From: Caprella mutica
Lineage: Eukaryota; Arthropoda; Malacostraca; Amphipoda; Caprellidae
Assembly: GCA_947561585.1 (NCBI GenBank)
Contig: CANNZV010001819.1
Span: 1 to 64,000, forward strand
DNA length: 64,000 nt
Direction: 5' to 3'
In this document: piece after piece, positions 12,801-22,100 of the stretch
Position numbering within the stretch: the first letter of the stretch is position 1
Layout of the letters: each line of letters begins with the position of its first letter
Notes under the pieces: generated by a model
What the model was told of the DNA's origin: nothing
What the model saw: only the letters and a program-made list of their open reading frames with translations
Database searches by the model: none
Program-made: the position numbers and the translations under genes

Positions 12801-15800
12801 AGTTAAGAGAAGTAATGTGTAGTTTCTGGCTTTCTGCAGAGTTGTCTTTAGGATGAGATCTCCTCACATAGTTGAATCCACCGATAAGTCAGTGAAATTT
12901 ACCATGAAATACAGTCTGGGTCCGGGGAAATTGTCTCCAAAATCTTATGAAGATATATTTTCCTTCAAAAAATGTCTCCAAAGATCTGTGGTGTTGGCAA
13001 CATGGTCGTGCTTTACAGACTGGAAATACTTTCCAATAATTACATGTAAACATAAGAATTAATTAGGAAATTATCACCGGATAATTCAGGAGACTAATTT
13101 AGAGGATAGCTCAACTATGACTATGAGATCTTGGATTTTGTTTTTTGGTAGGCTTTTATTATTACCTCTTCATTTTCCTCTTCCATTCGTGAGTGTAGCC
13201 ACTGGTGCTTGTGTCCCTTTTTGTCACACATTCCCACTTTCCTTTCCGACTTCTTCTTCCAGTCTCTTTTACTTAATTTCCTTTTGACATAAGCGATATG
13301 GCCTTTGATTCCAGAGCAGACTTTAAACCCTTAATAAATTGATTAATTATTCAATATGTTATGTACTTAACCAATAATAGTTGAATGTAATCATTGCTAG
13401 TTAATAACAAATAAGGCCACTCACTCTTAATACCACCCTGAGTCACATAGACAGTGCTACTTTTTTCATTTTATATAAGCATTTAGTAATCTTAATTGAT
13501 TTATTGATCAATTTGGTGTCTGTTTAATTTTAACTGTTTTAGAACTTCAATGCTATAAATCACAGGTAATTTGGTAAAGCTTATTTCAATTAAACTTTCT
13601 ATCAATGCTTATAGGAGTTTTCCTTTTTTAGACTTGACATCATAGCTAGTCCATAAAGTGATGGACTAGTTCTGAAAAGTTCCAAGGCTTGAATTACAGA
13701 ATAAATATAGCTTTTTATTTATCTTAACTTTCTGGTAAATAACAAAAACAAGCAGCAAATAAAGAAATCAGTTAGTTACATTCACTCAGTGGACTGAGTT
13801 TAGTCAATTAGTTACTTGAATTACAATCGTCTCTATATTTTAAACAATGCATAATGTGATTATTTTCTTGACAGATCACACAGCCCATATGCAGTGCTTT
13901 TGTCCTACTGCAATATGATTTCGCACCACCTGAGGTAGAAGGAGCTCCTTTGGAAATTCTTTATGGGAATGGAATTCTAGATCTTGCTACTGTTTTCTTT
14001 TACACCCTCTTGGCAATTGTTGGTCATGCTATTGTTCAAGAATATATCCTTGATGTGAGTTATAGTCCTCTGATATATTATTTGTCTAATGTGATATTAT
14101 TATTTTATTAACAGATCAAAATGTTGAAAGTATTTGCCAAACTTTATATTAGATATATAGCCAGCTTGCTATCAGTCTATCAATAGTAATTATTCAGCTA
14201 TTTTCTATTATTCAATTTCAACCATCAATAGTTGGCTGTAATAAATAGCAAGTAATGTTTTTTTATAGAAAGTGAATCGCAAGCTCCACTTAAGCAAAAC
14301 GAAGCACAGCAGATTTGATGAATCTGGACAACTTTTCGCGTTTGAAATCCTCTCATTTGCTGCTGGAGTTCATCTTTTAGTCAGGTTTGTGTAGTTCTTT
14401 AGATTATTGGTCTGTATTTACTCTCCCTAATTTGTTTATTTAAGAAATTAGGTCCAATTCTATTGTTCTCAAGGATTATTTCTATTTGCTTTTATTAATT
14501 ATAACTGCACTTTTTGTTTGATTTTGTTTTAAATGAAACAGCCTGACTATGACTTATGATTTTTTTAACACTAGCTACTTGAAGTTTTAGTGGATAGTGC
14601 TAGGGTTATTTTGTGTTAGGTAGGCTTGTTGACTTTATATAGTTACTATTACCTCTTTGTTTTCCTCTTACATCTGAGAGTTCTTGTATTGTTTTTTATC
14701 ACATTCCTTGGTAATTGATTGGATTCATAAAGTACTTCTTTATCCATTAGCCACTTTCCTATCTGACTTCTTCTTCCAGTCTCTTGTATTTAATTTTCTT
14801 TTGATGTCAGCTATGTCTTGGTTCACAAGTGGACATTAACACCCTACTTACTAATCGTGACTTTTTATTCTTTGGTTGCAGATTTTGGTTTTGAGATTTG
14901 AAATCATAGTTCAATAGACTATAATATATTTGTTTTGATAGAAATTACAAGATATGTGGAATATTATTTTAGCTACTCAGACAGCTTTTTTTCATGGAAA
15001 TAATGTTCATAGTGATAAGTGATCTGATGACAATAGTTTGTATTAGTATTTTTCAGAGGGGTTGAACTTGGTTGAGGTTTTGTTTTACTGGATATTGAGA
15101 TTAGAAACTCAAGTTTATTGCTGTTTATATTATTTTGGCACATGATACTCAATAAATGCTATGTGTAATCATTTTCGAGAGTGAACACCTTTTGAAACAT
15201 TTGCTTTACAATTTCTTGAAATAATTTTGATGACTGAGGGTTTCTAAATGTAATGACCTGTTTCAGAGATGGCACTTTTAGCAGTCTGTCCTCTTTGTGG
15301 TCTAACTACCCAGAGGACCACATCCACATGTCTTACAGGATGAAACTCTACTTCCTTGCACAAATGGCCTACTGGGTACACAACTACCCTGAACTTTATT
15401 TCCAAAAGGTATGCATACTACCATCACAAATTGCAAGAACTAGATGAATAAAATTATTGAAATGCAATTCTGTATCTAGCAGTACTATTATTTATTTCTC
15501 AAATGTTTTCTTTTCAGGTGAAGAAGGAAGATATGGGTAACAGAATCGTGTACTCCTCTCTTCATTTGGTATTCATTGGCGCAGCTTATTTCCTAAAGTA
15601 AGTTTGATTTCAAAGAAAGTAACTATGGATAGATGATATTAGTTAGTTGTTATTGTCTAAAGTGTAACTAATGGAAAACTAAATAGCTATCTGTGCTATA
15701 TAGAGTTTATCCAGCACCATTTTAAAGAGTTAGTGATTAGTTATATTTAAAGTTAGAAAGAAATAGTAACCCTCTACCACCTACTATAAATGCTACAATG

Positions 15801-18521
15801 CTCACTCTACCCACTACTATAAATGCTACAATGCTCACTCTACCCACTACAATGCTCACTCTAACCACTGTAATAAATGCTACAATGCTCACTCTACCCA
15901 CTACAATGCTCACTCTAACCACTGTAATAAATGCTACTCACCATTACACTAAATGCTCACTGCAGTACGCTAAGTGCTCACTGCAGTACACTAAATGCTC
16001 ACTCTCTCCCTCAGTTTCAGTCGCATTGCTTTGGTTCTCCTCACTTTCCATTACGCTCTTGAGGCTCTACTTCACGCCAGCAGAATGCTACAGTTTGCTG
16101 AGGTTGCCAAACACTCTACCAAAGGTTAGACTATTACTATTTCAAACTTTCCCATTTATTGACTTAATTCTGTGCAGCATTTGTATACTAACTTCATGTT
16201 TTAGTATTAGCTCTTATTGAACTGCGTATGCAATATTGTCCATAGCTCTCAAATAATAGATTTATTATTTTCAAACCTATAAATTTTGTTGCTAAATGTT
16301 TGTTTGAATTGACTAATGAAAGATTTGATGTTAAGTTTTACTATTGACTGTTATTGTTCATTAGATTTACTCATTATTTTTATTGTTCATTAGCTGTTTT
16401 CAGGAGCCTGAGGTTAAATGGTAAAGAAATTATAAAGAGTTTTCACAGAGCAAAGCATGTTCCTCTTCTTACACCTCCCGTACACTTCTTTTTGCACTGA
16501 TTTCAGATAATGATCATTTACTTCACAGAATTTATAAATGCTAATTTTCAACGTTAATTAAATTGTAGTTTCTTCTTAATAATTTCATTTGCAGCAAAAC
16601 TGTTCAGTGAAGGAATATCAGTACAGTATATAAGTTATAAAATAGGTAACCATAACGTCTGCACATTATAAATAGTATTTATCATCACTCAGCACTGCAC
16701 TCACAACTTCACTAAATCTACTTAGAGTTGCTAATATTCTTTCCAAGCTGGTACTGGCTTCACTGTTGTTACTCTTCACGTACTGACACACACACTGTCT
16801 GTCTACTTACATCTATTCATTAACTTGAGTATTATATTAAACATTCTTTGGCACGATAATGAAGCCTTTAATGTTATTTGACATATTGAATAATATTATT
16901 AAACAAGAGAATGTATGTTATCACAACAGAACTGATAAATACAATAGATAGCTACACTTGGAAAAGTAGTGATCAGTAGTAGTGTTGGTTATCTCCAAAA
17001 ATAATAAAGATATTCATTTACTGTCTCATCATTGCTAGTCAGATTAAAACTATTACTAATTAGCTAAACTCTTTCACTTCGTTATGATTTATCCATATAG
17101 CTATGCTACCAATGCTATTTTATGAAATATTTTGAAAACAAATATTGATCCATCCAATTTTTTCCTATCACACAAAATAAATATAATGTATTATAATAAT
17201 ATAAATTACAAATAAGCAGAAAACCTATAGGCTAATAGAAAATACTCGTGTGCTATATTGACCCTCTGAAAAACACCATTGGTAAAAATAGTAATATTTT
17301 GGGACCTATTATCCCTATCGGAGCGACAGGGTTAAAGTTGAACTTATTTTAATATTAGATCTTCCTTCCTCTCTGTTTCCTGTCAATATTCTCTAATTTA
17401 AATTGTTGTTATCTCAGGTTTCCGGATGTACAACATCCTATTCCCAGTGTTCAGAGTGCTGAGTCTGGTGCTCACCATCCTAACATTCATGATGGGACTC
17501 TCCAGCTCATCTGCCATCCAAGGCCTTGATGTGGAGAGTGGCAATTACAACACTCCACTCGTGAGGTGAGTGGCAAATTTTAATTTCATAGAGGAACATT
17601 GTGCACCAAAACAGTAAATATATTTTTTCTGTGCTTTACTTTCCTATAACCATCCTCTTTATTTTATTTATTTTTTCTTAAAAAAAGGCCCCCTGCCAGA
17701 AGAAGCAGAAGAAACCTTCTTTAAATAATAAAAAAAAAAATTGTGTGTTTGACGACGATTTTGTGTTTCAGGTTACTGAGTGTGGGGACAGTGTCCGCTA
17801 TTCAGGGTTGGATGGTGTTGAGGTTCGTTACTTTCCACCTCAGACAAAAGAGAGCGAAGAAGGAGGAGATGGAAGCAAATAACAAGAAGAAGCAAGCTCT
17901 GGTCAAGGCTGCCAAGAAAGGTATTAAACTCTCTCTGAAATAAATTGCTCCATATTCTAAGTCAGTGGGATGCCCGGCACCCTTTGGGGACCTAGATTGT
18001 TTATAGGTGCCTGGGATGGCTGTTTTATAAGTTAATTTTGAGTTTGGTTCTAAACTTCTTGCTGTTTATATCATGCAGAATGTAAATATGACATTCATTT
18101 TCCTTCCTTTTGCATTTTGAATTGTCACATCATAGGGTCAAGCAGGGGAATTGTGGCGCACTGACTAACTGCGGCCTCTAACAGTAGAAACACCATTTCT
18201 TCAAAACATGCGTTAAAAACTTATATTAATAAACTATAGCATTCACTGCGCTTTTATTGATAGGTATTCAACATTTTAATGTAATTACAGTTCAGAATGT
18301 TTTCGAGTCTCTCTTGAGAGGGCCGCAATTAAAAAATAAAGGGCCGCAATTTACCTACGTGACCCTAGTAACCAAATGGATTATAATATAATTGTAGCGA
18401 TCACTGTTCCAAGTGCTAATGATCTAACCATGATATTTCTTTTCTAACAGCCAAGAGAATGACAGACGAAGACGTTGCTCTACTGCCTGAAGTTGACCAA
18501 AATACTCGTCGTCGCAAGTAG
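9882..18521 (+). CDS. TRAM1: TRAM1-type translocating chain-associated membrane protein
   Basis: TRAM sits in the ER membrane beside the Sec61 channel and helps insert signal sequences and membrane segments of nascent proteins. Nine exons join in frame with GT-AG borders: 9882-10007, 13875-14054, 14269-14384, 15267-15408, 15518-15597, 16015-16124, 17418-17565, 17772-17920 and 18451-18521. They give 373 codons, close to the usual ~370. Hydrophobic segments appear at about residues 27-53, 74-101, 124-142, 168-186, 198-240, 262-280 and 310-327. The TLC domain starts near residue 118 (FDESGQLFAFEILSF). The C-terminus is a cytosolic-type Lys/Arg tail ending NTRRRK. The start ATG precedes MAPKLSRKAKNPP, the usual TRAM-like basic N-terminus. 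Intron 1 (3.9 kb) is full of repeats. TRAM and its vertebrate paralogues cannot be told apart here. Confidence 0.95.
10237..10470. repeat. CAGTCTG-family repeat, CTCCCGCAG word, in TRAM intron 1
   Basis: It starts in AGTCTGCAGAATGTGTCTC and carries four near-copies of the word CTCCCGCAG(AG) set in AATTAATGGTAACA-type scaffold. It is the inverted counterpart of 11110-11395. Relatives lie at 45010-45276 and 51705-51985. It is non-coding. Confidence 0.75.
10625..11095. repeat. CAGTCTG-family repeat, ACTCGCCATT word, duplicated in tandem
   Basis: A ~200-bp unit occurs twice, starting with AAGTAATAAAGCATGTCC at 10627 and AAGTAATAAAGAATGTCC at 10831. Each unit opens with the palindrome AACTCGCC-ATTTTAAT-GGCGAGTT and later repeats TTTTGGAGAG. 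The pair lies between the two inverted CTCCCGCAG copies and so forms the loop of a ~1.15-kb palindrome. Confidence 0.75.
11110..11395. repeat. CAGTCTG-family repeat, CTGCGGGAG word (inverted copy)
   Basis: Reverse complement of 10237-10470. The word CTGCGGGAG recurs at about 40-45-bp intervals, embedded in AATTCCTATGTTACCATTAA. It ends GCAGACTGG. Confidence 0.75.
11880..12340. repeat. CAGTCTG-family relative, GCCAA/TTGGC word
   Basis: The word GAGCCAA or its complement TTGGCTT recurs about ten times, including the palindrome AAGCCAATTAATTGGCTTA at 12161. The scaffold AAAATTAATGGTAACATAA links it to the other word-bearing repeats. Upstream, 11500-11560, a related palindrome AAGTCGCC-AGTATA-TTGGCGACTT occurs. 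Confidence 0.6.
12345..13075. repeat. CAGTCTG-family relatives, GTCTCCAAA word (two units)
   Basis: Two related units (about 12345-12610 and 12853-13075) each contain ACCATGAAAT...ACAGTCTG, several GTCTCCAAA or GTCTGCAAA words, and an end of the form AATACATGTAAACATA-GGAATTAATTAG. Short open frames inside are by-products of the repeat. Confidence 0.6.
13097..13345 (-). repeat. SINE-like dispersed repeat
   Basis: Reverse-orientation copy in TRAM intron 1. Diagnostic stretches: CTCTTCATTTTCCTCTTCCA, GCCACTGGTGCTTGTGTCCC, CTTCTTCCAGTCTCTT and the TTTAAACCCTTAATAAATTG edge. Confidence 0.75.
14590..14860 (-). repeat. SINE-like dispersed repeat
   Basis: Diverged copy in TRAM intron 3. It keeps GATAGTGCTAGGGTTATTTT, TTAGGTAGGCTTGTTGACTT, CTTCTTCCAGTCTCTTGTA and TTTTCTTTTGATGTCAGC. 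Confidence 0.7.
15784..16000. repeat. Minisatellite in TRAM intron 5
   Basis: Imperfect tandem units built from CAATGCTCACTCTACCCACT and ATAAATGCTA, ending just before the acceptor of exon 6 at 16014. The repeats happen to keep a reading frame open on both strands. This is not evidence of a gene, because the frame crosses the exon 6 acceptor in the wrong phase. Confidence 0.8.
16125..17417. other. TRAM intron 6, nothing recognised
   Basis: AT-rich intronic DNA of 1.3 kb. No transposon ends, tandem array or extra exon were found. Confidence 0.5.
18134..18366. mobile_element. AGGGTC-ended MITE, complete copy (233 bp)
   Basis: It lies in TRAM intron 8. Ends AGGGTCAAGCAGGGGAATTG and CAATTTACCTACGTGACCCT are inverted repeats. 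Sub-terminal GGCCGC words recur. This uninterrupted copy defines the family and shows where the 1945-3475 copy was split. Confidence 0.8.
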
Positions 18522-19179
18522 CTTTTTCTCCATGACGCTGATAGTATTTTCCTAATTGTGAATTTATATGTACGTTAAGCACAAACTTTTCTTATTTCTA
18601 GCTAGCTAATTGTAATTTATTATGAAAACTCTAGCGTTACTGACATTAATCTCATCTCTTCAATGAAGCTTGAGCTGTAAAGTGATTGTTGAATTAAATG
18701 ATCTAAACAAGATTTATAGTGTGCATTTTTCGGTTTTTGGGGATGTTCGTTAATTTACTTCATTTGTTAGATAAGTTCTTTTTGTTACTTTATTTAGTTT
18801 TATCTTAGGCGGATTTGAAAATGTAACTACTGAACAGAATAATTTGTACTTATTAATCACACTCCGTCCTAATTAGTTCTTCTAACCAATGCAGATGTGA
18901 AATGCGTGGTGCTGGTTGTGACTCAAAAATACGAGACTTTTGAGGTAATCGAAGCATTGTATGAATGTAGCCGAAATGATTACATCTATTGAGGTATTAA
19001 AATTCAAAGTATTATAGTCAATTATATTTAAAAAAAAAAACACTGTGTAATGATTATCCTTAAAACAAATAACTAAATCATTGCCAGTGATGCAACTGCA
19101 TTTAAATTCCCACATGTCAAGTAACTCTTGCTGAAAATAACAATCCCACATAAATAAAATACCTATAAATAGTTAATTA
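18522..19179. other. Convergent intergenic gap between TRAM and PUDP
   Basis: About 660 bp holding the 3' UTRs of two genes that end toward each other. No further gene is supported. An 89-codon minus-strand frame (19151-18882) has no recognisable similarity. Confidence 0.5.
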
Positions 19180-22100
19180 TTATGATTCGAATGGAGGCAG
19201 TCCGAATAGTTCTGGTTTGAAATCCTCTAAAGACTTCAAGACTTGAGTTGCTCCCTCTGTAAGTTTGGCGTCTGTTCTTGGATCAGGTACCATCACACAC
19301 TGCATTTTCGCAGCTAGAGCAGCTTGTACTCCATTGGGGGCATCTTCGAACACTAGGCACTGAGGAGTAGTTAAGTGGTAAGGAGATGAATTGATAGCAA
19401 TCTAAAGTATTTCATACTAATGAAAGACAAAGCTATTTACCTTCTCAGGAAGTGGCTTATTAGCAAATCTATTTGCACAGACTAGGAATGCATCAGGAGC
19501 AGGTTTGCCCATTTTAACTTCAGGATCACTGGAAACTAGGACCTATTGCATAGAGAAAGATATTTAAATCAGGAAGAGAAGTCATTATAGTGTAGATTTT
19601 TTAATTTTCGTAGGGGTTTTACGTCTGTTATGGAACCTAAGGCCATATCACTGACATCAAAAGGAAATTAAATTCAAGGGACTGGAAGAAGCAATCAGAC
19701 TGGAAAGTGTGGCTCCATGAACAAGGTCACCTACCACAGTCTGCGACAATGCTCATGGATGCAGAAAAGTTACCCGTGAATGCTGTAACTTACCAAGGAA
19801 AGGGACAAAAGCTCATGTGACTAACTCACGGATGGAAGCATACCTAACACAAGAATCTAAGGCTTCGTAGTTGAATAGCATAAGCTATCCTCTAAAACTG
19901 CAAGAAGTGTTATAAAATAAATGAGAATGCATAATCCAAATTCGAGGCCAAAGGGACGCCACCCCTTTCTTTTTCATTCACCACAAATAGCTTGAGGATA
20001 GAGCTGTGGGGATATTAATACTTACAGTAACAATACATATTTAAATAGAAACTACCTACTCAAAACTTATAGTAAGTATTGGTTGACATCATCGACAAGA
20101 ACAAAATAGCTTCTCTGAAAATGACATGTGATGTACCTTGTGGTCAAAGAGGCTCATGAAGTCCTTGTGGTTGGTTGTCTTGAGGTCGTAACTCAACTGA
20201 GAGCTGCCGGATGCGATTGCTATGGGAACACCGTGACTCTTCAGGTGACGCACCAGTCGATCAGCGCCTGAAAAACTTCACATTGATCATCCGACGCTGA
20301 TTTGTGGGGCATTCTTTATAACAAGTGAGGTGATCAAATAAGTAGAACAAGACAGAAAATACTATTAATTGAAGAATGTTAGAAATAACACGCAAATTAG
20401 TTTCAAAACTGTTTTTGCTGCAATCTAAATTTGACAGTGTTAAATAGAATTGAAATATAGCAAGTACAATAGAAGTATTTCTTGAAAGTGACGTCATAAC
20501 AACAACACTCTATAATCATATTTAAGACAATTGAATATGAATGAATCCTTTCGTGTTATTCACAATCAAAGGGTGATCTTGGACAGCGCTCCTAGCTTGA
20601 CGCAGTGAAAAAGTTTTAACTAGCTTCATAACTAAAAAGTTACCCTCAGAATCTAACAAGTGACAAACAATAAATATAAAATGTATTTAATTTTTGTGTG
20701 AAAGCTTCGAAGACACAATCAATGAGAATTATACCGGGTGGGCCAAAAGTCACTTTACCATTTTAAAACTAACTTACTACGCACAAACCAAAAATGATAA
20801 AAATCTTTAGTAAACGGCAAATGAAAGACGAATATTTAAAGTTTTAGTAGATATGAACCGAAATCACTATGAGCCATCAGATTCCAAATATTTCAAACAT
20901 ACTTTTTAATGTGTGAAATCGTAAGCCTCTAAGAATGACTTGTTCATCATGGAAGAGAGAGCCGCAATTTGTTGAATATTATTATCAACAAAATGGATCT
21001 TTTGCTGGAGTAATCTTCACTAAGGAGATGTTTTATCAGAAATGTTAATAATAGTCCATCTAAACCTGCATTCTTGACTTGGCAGAATAATTCAGACGAA
21101 CGGGATCATGTGCTGACAAAGAGCGAACTGGAACATCGAAGTCATCTCGCACTGAAGTCTCAGTGTTACAGAAGACAACTTGTCTTCCACGAAGAAGCAT
21201 AGTAATCAATTAAGATTATCTTGCACATAACTACGGCGCATATTAAAGAAGGATATAAAATTATATATCATAAAAAAATTCAGTTGATACCAGAATTACA
21301 GGTCACAGACCATCAAAAATTAGGAGAATTCGCACGATCACTTATGAATTTGGTAACCAACGAATTAGTCATACCACATTCAATAATGCAGATGAATCTC
21401 CTATTTATTTAACAGAACTATAGATTTTCGAACAGAGTTAATAGTCAAATTGTTCATGAACACCTATTCCATCCACAGAAAGTAACTGTCTGGAGCGGAT
21501 GTTCAAGCTCTAAATTCATTGGGCCATACTTCTTTAAGATGATGGAAGGACTGCTACAGCTTAAATAATAATGGAAGCCATATGTATATGTTTTAAATAA
21601 AAATCTTAAACTTCTTCTTTCATTTGCAGTTTACTATGAATATATCTTTTATAGTTTTTGTGTAGTAAAATGGTAAAGTGACTTTTGGCCCACCCGGTAT
21701 TATTGCACAGTCAGTACTATAAATATGACAGAAAGTCCTCTGCGTGGTTGAAAGTAGTGTTCGTATTGTTAACGTCTTAATTCCTTTCCTCCCCAAGAAA
21801 GTAAAGAACAGGTACTCTTCTATAACCATGAACTGATATCATTATCGATACATTTCTTAGGGAATTACAATGGATTGAGAACATGCAGAAATTTGGAAAT
21901 TGTGATGACTGAGTACTGATAACTGCATAGCCTCATCTTTGGTGCGAAGAAAAGTTAATGGCAGAGGTGATAAAGTTGCAACACTCAACAAACTGCGATA
22001 GAAATTATCTATCTTAGTACACAACTCATGATAATAATCATAAGTGAATACACATAGTGACTAGCTACTACAATGAAATAATAGAAATGAAAGAAGGGGG

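Noticed and set aside
15798..16220. 140-aa plus-strand frame
   Set aside because: It is the minisatellite plus TRAM exon 6 read in the wrong frame. The real exon starts at 16015 after CCTCAG and matches the TRAM protein in another phase.
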